Shown here: piece after piece, positions 29,980 to 39,996 of the stretch | Layout: each line of letters begins with the position of its first letter | Position numbering within the stretch: the first letter of the stretch is position 1 | DNA from: Roseateles oligotrophus | GTDB lineage: Bacteria > Pseudomonadota > Gammaproteobacteria > Burkholderiales > Burkholderiaceae_C | Direction: 5' to 3' | NCBI RefSeq assembly: GCF_025717515.1 | Contig: NZ_JAJIRN010000009.1 | Location: forward strand, 186,001 to 250,000 | DNA length: 64,000 nt | Position numbers and translations under genes: made by a program | Notes under the pieces: generated by a model | What the model saw: only the letters and a program-made list of their open reading frames with translations | Database searches by the model: none | Told to the model about the DNA's origin: nothing

Positions 29980-32900
29980 GCGGACGGACCATCCAGTTGC
30001 GGGTCTTCCTGCCATTGGCTCTGCTGCTCACGCTGCTGCTGGCCGTCGGAAGTTCCTTCGTGCACCAATGGGTCTCGCACCGCAGTGATGTGAGGCGTGG
30101 CGCGGCAGACACACTGCTTGTGATGGCGGACAAATTGTCACGCTCGGCCCGGTACGAACTGGAAACCGCGCCCGACCGCGTGTCGGCCGAGGTGGCCCTG
30201 GAGGCCACCGAGTTGCGTGCCCGGGAGCTTGCTGTCATCAGCGAGCACGGGCTGGTGGTGGCGCATGCTTTCCGCCTGATGGAAGGGAAGCCGGCACAGT
30301 CCGTCCTGAGCAGTTTCAACGCGGCGCGTTTTGAGCAGGCGCGCCAGACCCGCCGGCCCGTGCTGTGGTCGGACGGTACGCAAGCGGGCATCGCCCTGTC
30401 CTTCGGCGTGCTGGACGGCGCGGCCGGACCGGGGCAGATCCGCAACCTTGATCGTGTGGTGGTGTGGGTGGTCTTCGACCTCTCGCACGAGATGGAGTTG
30501 GCCCGCTTTGAAGCCATGAAGGACGTGATGCCGGTCCTGCTGGCCGCTGTTCTGATCTGCGCGGGCTTTGCGGTATTCCTTTGGCGGCAGGTCACCGCTC
30601 CGCTATCCATCATTGGGCGTGCCAGCCAGGAGTTGGCAACTTCGGGACAGTTGGCTGAGCCGGTGCCGGAGGTCGGTCCCTGGGAGGTGAAGGGGCTGGC
30701 CCAGCGTTTCAACAGCATGGCGCAGCACATCCAGCGCGCCCGGCATGACATCGAGACGGCGCGCGAGCGCATCGCGGCCCTGGTGGACTCGGCGATGGAC
30801 GCCATCATCACCGTGGACGGAGAGAGGCGGATCGTGATGGCCAATCGCTCGGCCACCGCTCTGTTCGGGGTCGAAGAAGCAGAGCTGCTCGGACAGAGCA
30901 TCGAGATGCTGATGCCCGAGCGCTACCGTGAACGGCACCCCCAGCTGCTGCAAAATTTTGGGCGCAGTGACGCGGCCAGCCGTCAGATGAGCGCAAAGGC
31001 GGTGGTGTACGGGCGACGTTGGAATGGCGAGGAGTTTCCTGCGGAGGCCTCGATCTCGCGCAGTTGCGTGGGTGAAGAGGAGTTCTACACGGTGATATTG
31101 CGCGACGTCACCGAGCGTCAGCGCGCCGAAGAAGCCATCCGCAAGCTGAATGCGTCGCTTGAAGCCACCGTGGTCGAGCGCACCGCGGACTTGCAGGCCA
31201 CAGCTGAGGCGCTGGCGCGCGAGCGCGATCGGCTGACGGAGCTGACCCAGGAGGTTTCGCTCATTGTGGACAGTGCCCCGGTAGGCATCCTGCTGCTGAA
31301 GGATCGGCGGGTGCTGCGGGCCAACGTCAAGGCAGAAGAATTGCTGGGCTACGGGCCCGGCGAAGCAGTCGGGTCCAGCGCAGAAGCTTGGTACTTGAGC
31401 CGGGAGGACTACGAAACGGTCGGCCGGGAGATGCACACAGATCTGGTGGCTGGGAGAGTGCACCAGCGCGAAATGCAGGCTCGACGCCAAGATGGCACGC
31501 ACTTTTGGGTTCGCTTTTCGGCGCGGCGACTGGACCGCGGCGGCGAGTCTTTGACACTCTCCATCATCGAAGATATCAGCGCCGAGCACGCCGTCGCGGA
31601 AGCCCTCGCCGCAGCCAAAGTCGACGCTGTGAAGGCAAACGAAGCCAAGAGCCAGTTCCTGGCCAATATGAGTCACGAGATCCGTACGCCGATGAACGCC
31701 ATCATCGGCATGGCTCACCTTGCACTGCGTACCGAGCTGAGTGACACGCAGCGCGATTACCTGCACAAGATCCAGCTGTCATCACAGCACCTGCTCGGGG
31801 TGATCAACGACATTCTCGACTTCTCGAAGGTGGAGGCCGGCAAGCTCGTTCTAGAGCACATCGACTTCCAGCTCCTGCCCGTGCTGGATAACGTGTTCAC
31901 CCTGGTGGGCAGCAAAGCCAACGAGAAAGGCTTGGAGCTGGTACTTGACGTGGCGCTCGACGTGCCCAACTTCCTGATAGGGGATCCGCTGCGCTTGGGG
32001 CAGGTGCTCATCAACCTATGCAGCAATGCCGTCAAGTTCACCGAGCGCGGGCAAGTGGTGGTCCGGGTGCACTGCCAGACCGATGAAGCCGAAGACCTGA
32101 GCCTGCACATCGAGGTGCAGGACACTGGCATTGGCTTGAGCGCCGGGCAGATCGCGCAGCTGTTCCAGAGCTTTCAGCAGGCCGACAGCTCCACCACCCG
32201 GATGTATGGTGGCACCGGCCTGGGCCTGGCCATTTCGCAGCGCTTGGTGCACTTGATGGGTGGCGAAATCGGGGTGCGCAGCGAGCCGGGACAGGGTTCC
32301 ACCTTCTGGTTCACGGTGCAGTTGCAGGCTGGTGCGACTCCCTGTCAGGACTCGGCCGCCAAGGGCGATCCGGCGCAGCTGGTCGGGCGGCGTGCGCTGG
32401 TGGTGGATGACAATGCCGTCGCTCGCCAGGTGCTGCAGGGCCTGTTGCACCACATGGGGCTGCACAGCGACGCCGTGAACGATGGCGACGAGGCCGTGGC
32501 TGCAGTGCGCGCGGCCCAAGAGGCCGGCTCACCGTATGACATCGTGCTGCTCGACTGGAGCATGCCCCACATGAACGGCATCGATGCCGGGCGCGCGATC
32601 CGCGCACTGCCGGCCGATCCGAAACCGCGACTGATGCTGGTGACAGGTCGCGGTCGCGAAGAGGTGCTGCTGGATGCCCTGGAGAGTGGCTTCTCCACCG
32701 TGATGGTCAAGCCAGTGAACGCATCGGTGCTCCTGGATAACCTGCTGCTGAGCTTCATGCCGCAAGTCGCTCTGCCGCTCGGCGCTGGCGCAGGACCGGT
32801 CAACGAGCAGCCCCGCATGCAGGGCCGCGCGCTGGTGGTGGAGGACAACGCCATCAACCAGCAGATCGCACGCGAGATGCTGCAGGACCTGGGCCTGACG

Positions 32901-33854
32901 GTCGAGATCGCCGGCAACGGGCGGGAGGCCCTAGATCGGCTGGAGCGCTCCGAGCCCTTCGACCTGGTGTTCATGGACATGCACATGCCAGTCATGGATG
33001 GTCTGACTGCCACCAAAACCCTGCGCAGCAATGCAAGATGGGCCAAGGTCCCTGTGATTGCGATGACCGCCAACGTCATGAGCGAAGACCGCGAGCGCTG
33101 CAGCGCTGCCGGCATGAATGACTTCGTGGCCAAGCCCGTGGACCCCAACGCCTTGGCGGCAGTCGTGCGCCGCTGGATGCCCAGTCTTCCAGCGTCTGCC
33201 TCTCTCCCCACGGGGCCCGTCCCCGTGGCCAATGACCCGCGTCTAGCACCGTTGCAGGGCATTCACGGCCTGGATCTGCGCGACGGCCTGCGCCGCTGTG
33301 GCCACAAGACCGAGCTGTACCTCGACCTGCTGCGCCGCTTTGTAGAAAGCCAAGCGACCGCTCTGCTTGAATTTGGGCAGTTGAGTGCCGACCCGACCCA
33401 GGACACAGAGCACTTGCGCCTGCATTTGCACAGCCTCAAGGGCGTGGCGGGCAATCTAGGGGCGACGCTGCTGCACAGCCGCTGTGAGGCGGCAGAACGC
33501 CAGCTGCGGGCAGACCCACTGTTGGCTGGGGAGGCGGTCGGCGCGGTGGAATCCACCACGCGCACCCTGGGCGATGCCTTGCGCAGGGCGCTGGGCATGC
33601 ACCAAGCACCGGGGGTGGAGCGGGTGCTGCACCCCGGCGCTGAAGCCGAGTCTGCCGGCCCGGATCTAAAGGCATTGGGGACGCTGCTGCATGGGGGAGA
33701 CCCTGACGCCCTTGCCTGGGTGGAACAGCACAAGTCCGGCCTTCAAGCCCTCTTGGGAGCGGATGCGGGTACACTTTTTTCGCGTATCCACCAGTTCGAG
33801 TACGACGAAGCGCTGAAGCTGATCGAAGCCCACCGCCCTGCGGAGACACCATGA
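29976..33854 (+). CDS. Hybrid sensor histidine kinase (HAMP-PAS-PAS-kinase-REC-REC-Hpt)
   Basis: A 1292-residue inner-membrane hybrid kinase. Helices at about 10-30 and 180-200 enclose a periplasmic domain; a HAMP domain follows (about 203-255), then PAS domains at about 265-380 and 420-535. His567 is in [21 protein letters not shown]; the ATPase domain shows [17 protein letters not shown] and [10 protein letters not shown]. Two receivers have Asp860 ([11 protein letters not shown]) and Asp1001 ([11 protein letters not shown]). The Hpt domain has His1152 ([12 protein letters not shown]). Four-base overlaps with the binding lipoprotein upstream and the HD-GYP regulator downstream make a ligand sensor, relay, and cyclic di-GMP output unit likely. 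Confidence 0.94.
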   Translation: MSGRTIQLRVFLPLALLLTLLLAVGSSFVHQWVSHRSDVRRGAADTLLVMADKLSRSARYELETAPDRVSAEVALEATELRARELAVISEHGLVVAHAFRLMEGKPAQSVLSSFNAARFEQARQTRRPVLWSDGTQAGIALSFGVLDGAAGPGQIRNLDRVVVWVVFDLSHEMELARFEAMKDVMPVLLAAVLICAGFAVFLWRQVTAPLSIIGRASQELATSGQLAEPVPEVGPWEVKGLAQRFNSMAQHIQRARHDIETARERIAALVDSAMDAIITVDGERRIVMANRSATALFGVEEAELLGQSIEMLMPERYRERHPQLLQNFGRSDAASRQMSAKAVVYGRRWNGEEFPAEASISRSCVGEEEFYTVILRDVTERQRAEEAIRKLNASLEATVVERTADLQATAEALARERDRLTELTQEVSLIVDSAPVGILLLKDRRVLRANVKAEELLGYGPGEAVGSSAEAWYLSREDYETVGREMHTDLVAGRVHQREMQARRQDGTHFWVRFSARRLDRGGESLTLSIIEDISAEHAVAEALAAAKVDAVKANEAKSQFLANMSHEIRTPMNAIIGMAHLALRTELSDTQRDYLHKIQLSSQHLLGVINDILDFSKVEAGKLVLEHIDFQLLPVLDNVFTLVGSKANEKGLELVLDVALDVPNFLIGDPLRLGQVLINLCSNAVKFTERGQVVVRVHCQTDEAEDLSLHIEVQDTGIGLSAGQIAQLFQSFQQADSSTTRMYGGTGLGLAISQRLVHLMGGEIGVRSEPGQGSTFWFTVQLQAGATPCQDSAAKGDPAQLVGRRALVVDDNAVARQVLQGLLHHMGLHSDAVNDGDEAVAAVRAAQEAGSPYDIVLLDWSMPHMNGIDAGRAIRALPADPKPRLMLVTGRGREEVLLDALESGFSTVMVKPVNASVLLDNLLLSFMPQVALPLGAGAGPVNEQPRMQGRALVVEDNAINQQIAREMLQDLGLTVEIAGNGREALDRLERSEPFDLVFMDMHMPVMDGLTATKTLRSNARWAKVPVIAMTANVMSEDRERCSAAGMNDFVAKPVDPNALAAVVRRWMPSLPASASLPTGPVPVANDPRLAPLQGIHGLDLRDGLRRCGHKTELYLDLLRRFVESQATALLEFGQLSADPTQDTEHLRLHLHSLKGVAGNLGATLLHSRCEAAERQLRADPLLAGEAVGAVESTTRTLGDALRRALGMHQAPGVERVLHPGAEAESAGPDLKALGTLLHGGDPDALAWVEQHKSGLQALLGADAGTLFSRIHQFEYDEALKLIEAHRPAETP

Positions 33855-34954
33855 GCCCAATCCTGAACGAGCTTTCAACCGTGCTGGTTGTTGACGATGT
33901 GGCCGAGAACCTGGCCCTGATGGTAGGGCTGCTCAAAGCGAGCTACCGGATCAGGGTAGCGAACAACGGCCCCAAGGCCCTGGAACTGGTGGCCCAGTTG
34001 CCGGCTCCAGACCTCATCCTGCTGGACATCACGATGCCGGGCATGGACGGCTACGAGGTGTGCAGGCGCCTCAAGGCGGACCCGGGCACACAGGACATCC
34101 CAGTGATCTTTCTCACGGCCAGAGCCGAGGTCGAGGACGAGACATTCGGGCTGTCCCTGGGCGCGGTGGACTACATCACCAAGCCCATCAGCCCACCCAT
34201 CGTGGAAGCCCGAGTACGGACCCATCTGCAGCTCAAGGCCGCATCGGACTTCCTGCGTGACCGCAGCGCCTACCTAGCGACCGAAGTGGCCCGTCGCACC
34301 CGCGAGAACGAAGCACTGCAAGACGTCGTGGTGCTCGCCATGGCATCACTGGGTGAGACGCGCGACAACGAGACGGGCAACCATCTGCGCCGCACCCAGC
34401 ACTATGTGCGCACCTTGGCCGAGCAACTGCGCGATCACCCACGCTTTGCCGAAGTCCTGACGCCTGACGCCATTCGCCTGCTTTTCAAGTCCGCGCCGAT
34501 GCACGACATCGGCAAGGTCGGCATCCCCGACGCCATCCTGCTCAAGCCGGGACGGCTCACGCCGGAAGAATTCGAGGTGATGAAAACCCACACCACGCTG
34601 GGCTACGAGGCCATTCGTCGCGCCGAGCTGAGCCTGGGCGAGGAACTGCCATTCCTGCGCTTCTGTAAGGAGATCGCGCTGTCGCACCAGGAGAAATGGG
34701 ACGGCAGCGGCTACCCGCAAGGGCTGGCCGGCGACGCCATTCCGGTATCGGCACGGATGATGGCACTGGCCGATGTGTACGATGCGCTGATCAGTGAACG
34801 GGTCTACAAGCCCGCCATGAGCCACACCGACGCTCGCGCTCTCATCCTCAAGGGCCGGGCACAGCACTTCGATCCCGATGTGGTGGACGCTTTCCTAAGC
34901 GTGGAGGCTCAATTCATCTCGATCGCAGAGCGTTTCCAGGAGCGCGCGGCCTGA
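33851..34954 (+). CDS. Response regulator HD-GYP phosphodiesterase (RpfG-like)
   Basis: A 367-residue regulator with an N-terminal receiver (Asp59 in LILLDITMPGMDGYE, KP lysine in ITKPISPP) and an HD-GYP domain. The catalytic HD pair is His218-Asp219 in HDIGKVGIPD and the GYP signature is at residues 287-289 (WDGSGYPQGLAGD). Upstream NETGNHLRRTQHYV supplies further metal ligands. This class hydrolyses cyclic di-GMP to pGpG or GMP. Its ATG overlaps the stop of the hybrid kinase (ATGA), so phosphorylation by that kinase probably controls cyclic di-GMP breakdown in response to the ligand of the upstream binding protein. Confidence 0.96.
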   Translation: MSPILNELSTVLVVDDVAENLALMVGLLKASYRIRVANNGPKALELVAQLPAPDLILLDITMPGMDGYEVCRRLKADPGTQDIPVIFLTARAEVEDETFGLSLGAVDYITKPISPPIVEARVRTHLQLKAASDFLRDRSAYLATEVARRTRENEALQDVVVLAMASLGETRDNETGNHLRRTQHYVRTLAEQLRDHPRFAEVLTPDAIRLLFKSAPMHDIGKVGIPDAILLKPGRLTPEEFEVMKTHTTLGYEAIRRAELSLGEELPFLRFCKEIALSHQEKWDGSGYPQGLAGDAIPVSARMMALADVYDALISERVYKPAMSHTDARALILKGRAQHFDPDVVDAFLSVEAQFISIAERFQERAA

Positions 34955-35374
34955 GCCTCGTTCGCCCTGGGTGTACCTGATGTGTCACGCAGATACGGGG
35001 AGTAGGCAGGCTTGCATGGTGGCCTGAATGCCCGGTATGGGCACATCGGAGCCCACTCTGCGCATCCGAATGGCAAGAACTGGCTGGCAGCGTGAGGCCA
35101 CAACATCGCCAGTAAGCCGCCGTTGACCAAAACGGTCGGTGAACCGAACGTCAACTTTGCGGCGCATGTTCGAGCTGTCGGCACGGCGCGGACCGGGACA
35201 TTTCGAGGGCCCTGACCCTGGGCATCCTTCTGAGCTTCTCCGTACTCGGCAATCTGGGGCCTCCGATGGAGTCGATGCACAAGGTGGGCGACGACTTGAG
35301 CGCCGCAAGCGCCAGTGAACGCTCCGCGTAATCACCTATTTCGGACCTGAGTGCGCTCGACCATACTGACATCA

Positions 35375-35394
35375 GTTATCAGTTGTCAGATAAC
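35375..35394. promoter_or_regulatory. Operator-like site 1 upstream of TonB receptor
   Basis: The sequence GTTATCAGTTGTCAGATAAC has outer palindromic arms GTTATC/GATAAC. Its core matches 14 of 16 positions of the palindrome TATCAGATGTCTGATA found upstream of the gntR gene at 50007-50022. It lies about 85 bases before the receptor start. By position and similarity it is a candidate binding site for the FCD-type regulator of the sialic acid locus. Confidence 0.55.
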
Positions 35395-35448
35395 AGGCGA
35401 TGGGGTCTTGCCGTTTGCTTGCGAAGTGGATCCAGTCACCCGGATAGA

Positions 35449-35464
35449 TATCCGATGTCAGATA
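35449..35464. promoter_or_regulatory. Operator-like site 2 upstream of TonB receptor
   Basis: TATCCGATGTCAGATA matches 14 of 16 positions of the palindrome upstream of gntR. It ends 15 bases before the ATG of the TonB receptor, a position where a bound repressor would block transcription or early elongation. Together with site 1 it forms a pair whose centres are about 72 bases apart, near seven helical turns, allowing cooperative binding or looping (inference). Confidence 0.5.
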
Positions 35465-35479
35465 AACACGAGAGGCGTT

Positions 35480-38400
35480 ATGAAGTTTCTAACTACCAAT
35501 GGATCGAAGTCATTCAAAATTCCGTTGCGGGTTCTCCCGCGCGATGTATCGGCGGCTCTTGCGGCATGGTCTGTGTTGCTGCTGACTGTGCCGGCGGCCA
35601 GTTACGCTGAAGAAAATCAAGAGGCTCAAGTCTCCGCTGCACAAGCCAAGGATGCCAAAGCCCCGGCTGAAGGCGCCATCCGTAGCCTAGACACGGTCAT
35701 GGTCACCGGCTCGCACATTCCGGGAATGGCCAATGCGACATCGTCTGCGCCCATCACGCAGGTGGGTGAACATCTCATCCGGGGTACGGCATCGATCTCG
35801 ATTGAAGATTCGTTGAGCCGCATTCCCTCGATCACGTCCAGTAATTCTGCTTCGTCCAACAATAACTCGACTGGCGCGGAAGCGGCCAATGTCGGCGTGG
35901 CCACGGTCTCGCTGCGAAACCTGGGTTCCGCGCGCACGCTCGTACTCGTGAATGGCCGTCGATTCGTTTCGGGTGTGTCCGCCAACACCGGCTACGGCGT
36001 TGACCTCAACAGCATTCCCACGGCACTCGTCAAGCGTGTTGACGTGCTGACCGGCGGGCAGTCTGCCATTTATGGTTCCGACGCTATCGCCGGTGTCATC
36101 AACATCATCACCAAGACCAATTTCAGCGGCCTCGAAATCAACGCGTTCGGCGCCGATTCGCAGGCGGGCGGCGGTGGCCGGAAAAACGTCGATCTGACCT
36201 ACGGGCAGAACTTCAGCTCGGGCAATGCCTGGGTGTCCGCGGGCCGCTCCGTCCAGGAAGCGCTGCACTCGCCGGACCGGCCTTTTTCATCCTATGAACT
36301 GGCCTTTGTTGATGGCAATAAATCGGGTGTTCTCGACACGATCACGCGGCGCCCCGGGCCTGCCCATGTGCCCGGTGGCGCGCTTTTCGTTGGCCCCAAT
36401 GGCAACAACTTGGCGATCTTTGGCAGCGGCGCCCCATTTAACCGGAACCAGCCGCTGCTCGATGCCAATTTCAAGCCCACGAGCAATGCTGATTGGGACA
36501 ACCAGTATGCCCGCCGCTATCTGGTGACACCGTACCAGCGCAACTATGTTGCCTCCGGCATGACCTTCGACCTCAGCCCGGACTCCCGTGCCGACGTCGA
36601 GCTCAACTGGACCAAGACTTCTGCCTCCGTGGGCTTGGAGCCGGCACCGCTGTCGGCGGTTGCAGATGTCTTCCGTGTCCCCCAAGGTGGCCGTACCGGC
36701 ATTGATGTTGCCACCAGCCCCTACTTTGTCGGCAGCAGCGCTGGCCGCCAGTTGGTCACCGCCTTGGGCGCGGACACCTCGCTGGACCGCGTGCAAACGT
36801 TCAGGCGCCTGGCCGAGTTCGGCGACCGTACCGCTTCGTCCGAGCGCAACACCTTCCGGATTGCCACGGGTCTGACACATGACTTCAGCGACACGATGTC
36901 GCTGAAGACGAGCGTAATCTATGGTCAGACCTCGGCAACCCAGACCAATACGGGTGACATCAGCATCCCCAACTTCCGCAATGCCCTGACGATTGTGCCG
37001 AATGGGCGCGGCGGCTATCAATGCGCCGATGCAGTCGCGCGCATCGAAGGCTGCCGGCCGGTCAATCCCTTCGGCACGGTCGACAGCTTGGCGGGCCAAG
37101 CCGGCATTACCGGCATCTCACCGGAGGCGATCAAGTATCTGAAGATTGCGACGGGGGGCACGGGCAAGGTCAGTCAAACCGTTGTCAACACCGTTCTTTC
37201 GGGCCAGGCACCATGGTCGATTTCCGGCAAGCCGATCAGCTATGCAACCGGCCTTGAATACCGCAAGGAGGAAGGTGCGGAGACACCGGACTCTTACCGG
37301 CAGCAGGGCCTTTCCAGAGACTTGCAGGTTTCGGCGATTTCCGGCCAGTTCGATGTCAAAGAAGCCTTTGCCGAAATCGAAGCGCCGCTGGCGCGCTGGT
37401 TGATCCTGGATGCCGCCGCTCGCGTTGGCAAATATTCCACGATCGGCACGGCCAGCACTTATCGGCTTGGCTTGAATGCTCCCGTCATGGATGCCCTGCG
37501 CATGAGAGGAAGCTGGTCGCGCTCGATGCGCGCGCCCAACGTCAATGATCTGTTTTCCAACGGCACGACCACCGCTATCTCTACGACGACCACCGATGTT
37601 TGCAACGGCGTGACCGCAACGACGCCCGGCAATATTGCGCAGAATTGCCGCAGCATCCCTGCGGTTGCGAAGCGCATCGCCGACGTCGGTGTCTTTAAGC
37701 TGGTGGCCTCCGAAGCCAACAACACGCGCTTACTGTCGCTGGGCTCGCAGACGCTGGGTGCAGAGACGGCCGATGCGGTGACGCTGGGCATGGTGTTCAC
37801 CCCGCTGCGTGGTCTTTCGCTGTCGGTCGACTACTTCGATATCAGCATTAAAGATGGCATCACGCGTATCAGTCCGGATGTTTTTGTGAAGAGCTGCCAC
37901 GATGTTGCGCCGGGTTCGTTTGATGCCACCTGCGGCGGCAAGCTGACTCGCGATGTCAATGAGGGCCCGATGCTGAATCTGAGTTCGCCGTTGATCAACG
38001 CAGCCAGCATCAAGACGAAGGGCGTCGACCTGGAACTCAACTATTCGCAGCGGAATTTCGGCATTACCGCCTTCGCGAATTACCTGGAGAACTATGACGT
38101 CGTCAGCGCAAGCGGTGCGACCGAGAATTTCGGCGGACGTCCGCTGTATCCCAAGTGGCGCCTGACTCTCAATGGCTCATACAAGATTTCCGATCAGCTC
38201 GATGTGTTCGCGCAAGCCCGTTACCGTAGCGCGACCCAGGAGTTCCTCACAAAGAGTCCCTATTCCGAAGACTTGAACAACGTCAAATCCTCCACCTATA
38301 CGGATCTGCGTTTCAATTACTCGGTCACGCCTGCGCTGAGCTTGTATGTCGGGGCCAACAATCTGTTTGACGTTCAGCCGGACATTCTTCCGCGCGGCGG

Positions 38401-38485
38401 TTTGGTCGGTACCAATACCGAACCGCGTGCGTTTGATGTGATCGGACGGCAGTTCTTCGCGGGTTTGAAGTTCAAGCTGAAGTGA
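35480..38485 (+). CDS. TonB-dependent outer-membrane receptor, putative sialic acid/glycan importer
   Basis: A 1001-residue receptor. A signal peptide (about 1-45, ending in PAASYAEE) is followed by the TonB box region VMVTGSHIPGM, a plug domain (GTASISIEDSLSRIPSITSS, LVLVNGRRF, GYGVDLNSIPTALVKRVDVLTGG, YGSDAIAGVINIITKTNF) and a large barrel ending in aromatic-basic FFAGLKFKLK, as outer-membrane barrels do. The start ATG 35480 has GAGAGG before it; the frame is open further upstream through the operator sites. It sits beside nanM and opposite the sialic acid operon and shares operator-like sites with gntR, so sialic acid or a sialylated glycan is the likely ligand. No pathway-specific binding motif can be read directly. 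Confidence 0.9.
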   Translation: MKFLTTNGSKSFKIPLRVLPRDVSAALAAWSVLLLTVPAASYAEENQEAQVSAAQAKDAKAPAEGAIRSLDTVMVTGSHIPGMANATSSAPITQVGEHLIRGTASISIEDSLSRIPSITSSNSASSNNNSTGAEAANVGVATVSLRNLGSARTLVLVNGRRFVSGVSANTGYGVDLNSIPTALVKRVDVLTGGQSAIYGSDAIAGVINIITKTNFSGLEINAFGADSQAGGGGRKNVDLTYGQNFSSGNAWVSAGRSVQEALHSPDRPFSSYELAFVDGNKSGVLDTITRRPGPAHVPGGALFVGPNGNNLAIFGSGAPFNRNQPLLDANFKPTSNADWDNQYARRYLVTPYQRNYVASGMTFDLSPDSRADVELNWTKTSASVGLEPAPLSAVADVFRVPQGGRTGIDVATSPYFVGSSAGRQLVTALGADTSLDRVQTFRRLAEFGDRTASSERNTFRIATGLTHDFSDTMSLKTSVIYGQTSATQTNTGDISIPNFRNALTIVPNGRGGYQCADAVARIEGCRPVNPFGTVDSLAGQAGITGISPEAIKYLKIATGGTGKVSQTVVNTVLSGQAPWSISGKPISYATGLEYRKEEGAETPDSYRQQGLSRDLQVSAISGQFDVKEAFAEIEAPLARWLILDAAARVGKYSTIGTASTYRLGLNAPVMDALRMRGSWSRSMRAPNVNDLFSNGTTTAISTTTTDVCNGVTATTPGNIAQNCRSIPAVAKRIADVGVFKLVASEANNTRLLSLGSQTLGAETADAVTLGMVFTPLRGLSLSVDYFDISIKDGITRISPDVFVKSCHDVAPGSFDATCGGKLTRDVNEGPMLNLSSPLINAASIKTKGVDLELNYSQRNFGITAFANYLENYDVVSASGATENFGGRPLYPKWRLTLNGSYKISDQLDVFAQARYRSATQEFLTKSPYSEDLNNVKSSTYTDLRFNYSVTPALSLYVGANNLFDVQPDILPRGGLVGTNTEPRAFDVIGRQFFAGLKFKLK

Positions 38486-38506
38486 TGTCGCTGTAGATGG
38501 GTATCG

Positions 38507-38556
38507 ACTCCCCGGGCAATTGGCAATGGATTCAATTGCGCTTGACCCCGGGGAGT
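38507..38556. terminator. Hairpin downstream of TonB receptor (ACTCCCCGGG arms)
   Basis: ACTCCCCGGG at 38507-38516 is the exact reverse complement of CCCGGGGAGT at 38547-38556, with inner GCAATTG/CAATTGC arms that extend the pairing. It starts 21 bases after the receptor stop. The arms are GC-rich enough for a transcription terminator or mRNA-stabilising hairpin, though no T-run follows directly. Confidence 0.5.
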
Positions 38557-38584
38557 GCGGGACCGCAAAGCTCAAAAAATCGGG

Positions 38585-38613
38585 GAAGCTTTGAATAATA
38601 AATTCAAAGCTTC
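38585..38613. terminator. Perfect 12-base palindromic hairpin
   Basis: GAAGCTTTGAAT and ATTCAAAGCTTC are exact reverse complements separated by AATAA, followed on the plus strand by TTTGCTC. The pairing is perfect over 12 bases but AT-rich. It may act as a second terminator after the receptor gene or as a protein-binding palindrome upstream of nanM. Confidence 0.5.
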
Positions 38614-38790
38614 TTTGCTCGAGTTCAAGCCCGGACTCGGCGCGCAATGACAAAGCGCGGTTGGACTTATTCTGCATCCCCCCGGCTTTCGAGGAAGCCT
38701 GCGGGCTTGAGTCAGGCCTGGTCAGGCTTCTTTTGGCTGTTCTGGCGTCTATTATTTCAGCCCCCAGTAGCAGCGCCAGAGGTTCACAAC

Positions 38791-39939
38791 ATGCTCGCCA
38801 AACGAGTCCTTCTAGCGGCTTCCGCATTCATCATGATCAGTTTTTCCGCAAGCATCCACGCCGGTGAACGCTGGCCCGACCTGCCCGTGCCGGTCAAAAA
38901 TGGTGCCGGTGCCAAGATCGGCAACACCCTTTATGTCGGCCTGGGTAGCGCCGGCAAGGCTTGGTACTCACTCGACTTGGCCACGCCCGGCGCTCAATGG
39001 ACCATGCTGGCCGAGTTTCCCGATGCGCCGCGCGATGCCGCGACCACGGCGGCCGTCAACGGACAGATCTACGTCTTCGCCGGCGCAGGCAAGCTCGATC
39101 CGAGCGATAAGACGGTGTTGATGTTCGACACGGGCTACAAATACGACCCGGCCGCCAACAGCTGGAGCAAGCTGCCCACGCGCACGCCCTTGGGCGCTCT
39201 GGCCTCGGCGGCGGTCTCATTCGACCAGCAGAACATCCTGTTCTTCGGCGGCGTCAACAAGCAGGTCTTCGACGGTTTCTTCATTGACAACGCCGCCGCC
39301 GGCGACGACGAGGACAAGCAGGCGGCCGTAGCCTCGGCCTATTTTGACCAGCGCCCGCAAGACTATTTCTTCACGTCCCAAGTGATGAGCTACAACGTGG
39401 CGAACAACCAATGGGCCCAGCTCGGCATCGACCCCAACTGGCCCATCGTAGGTGCCGGCGTGGCGGTCAAGGCCAAGGAGCTCGTGCTGGTCGGCGGTGA
39501 GGTCAAGCCCGGACTTCGCTCGCCCATGGCCAAGTTCGTGACGGTCAGCGGCAACAAGCTGAGCTGGAAGACCTCCACCCTGACGCCCGCCCCCGGCGAC
39601 CAGGCTCAGGAAGGTGTGGCGGGCGCCTTCGCCGGCTATAGCGGCAAGGCCTTGCTGGTGGCCGGCGGCACCAATTTCCCCGGCGCCTGGAAGCAGTTCA
39701 ATGCCGGCCAGAACTGGGCCCACAAGGGCCTGAAGAAGACTTGGCGCGATGAGATCTACGCCGAGTTGAATGGCCAGTGGCAGGTCGCAGGCAAGCTGCC
39801 CATGGCGCTGGGCTATGGCAACTACTTCCAGCTCGATCAGGGCTTGCTGATCGTCGGCGGCGAGTTGCAAGACGGCGCTCCCAGCAAGGCCGTCTTCGAG
39901 CTGCGCTGGAACGGCAAGAGCGTCGACATCATCCGTTGA
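38791..39939 (+). CDS. nanM: N-acetylneuraminate epimerase (mutarotase), periplasmic
   Basis: A 382-residue Kelch-repeat beta-propeller. A signal peptide (MLAKRVLLAASAFIMISFSASIHA) sends it to the periplasm, where NanM converts the alpha-anomer of sialic acid released by sialidases to the beta-anomer. Kelch-type units include GNTLYVGLGSAGKAWYSLDL, INGQIYVFAGAG-like VNGQIYVFAGAG, NILFFGGVN and LLIVGGE. The C-terminal block LLVAGGTNFPGAW, AHKGLKKTWRDEIYAELNGQW and LGYGNYF is strongly NanM-like. It is on the same strand as the TonB receptor, 305 bases downstream, and faces the nan operon. Confidence 0.95.
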   Translation: MLAKRVLLAASAFIMISFSASIHAGERWPDLPVPVKNGAGAKIGNTLYVGLGSAGKAWYSLDLATPGAQWTMLAEFPDAPRDAATTAAVNGQIYVFAGAGKLDPSDKTVLMFDTGYKYDPAANSWSKLPTRTPLGALASAAVSFDQQNILFFGGVNKQVFDGFFIDNAAAGDDEDKQAAVASAYFDQRPQDYFFTSQVMSYNVANNQWAQLGIDPNWPIVGAGVAVKAKELVLVGGEVKPGLRSPMAKFVTVSGNKLSWKTSTLTPAPGDQAQEGVAGAFAGYSGKALLVAGGTNFPGAWKQFNAGQNWAHKGLKKTWRDEIYAELNGQWQVAGKLPMALGYGNYFQLDQGLLIVGGELQDGAPSKAVFELRWNGKSVDIIR

Positions 39940-39996
39940 CGGGACGAAGGAGCCGGTCGGCACCCTATCAACCCAAGCACCCTTGGGCTTGCGCGA

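Larger units (their letters stand above)
34955..35479. other. Intergenic region with degenerate sequence and the TonB-receptor promoter
   Basis: About 525 bases. The first 380 have only broken short frames on both strands and look like decayed sequence; a frame reading ALTLGILLSFSVLGN...SERSA to a stop near 35330 could be the tail of a lost gene, but this is weak. The last 110 bases are more AT-rich and carry two operator-like sites (annotated separately) and GAGAGG in front of the receptor start. No RNA gene is recognised. Confidence 0.5.
38486..38790. other. Intergenic region with two hairpins between TonB receptor and nanM
   Basis: 305 bases without a convincing gene. It contains two long inverted repeats, annotated separately, in its first half. 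The second half is open in the nanM frame but shows no signal peptide or family similarity before the ATG at 38791, which is preceded by AGAGG. A promoter for nanM could lie here, but no operator-like copy of the gntR palindrome was seen. Confidence 0.5.

Noticed and set aside
34909-35372. Several short minus-strand frames downstream of the HD-GYP gene
   Set aside because: Rich in Pro, Arg and Cys with no start signals or motifs; probably random frames in decayed DNA.
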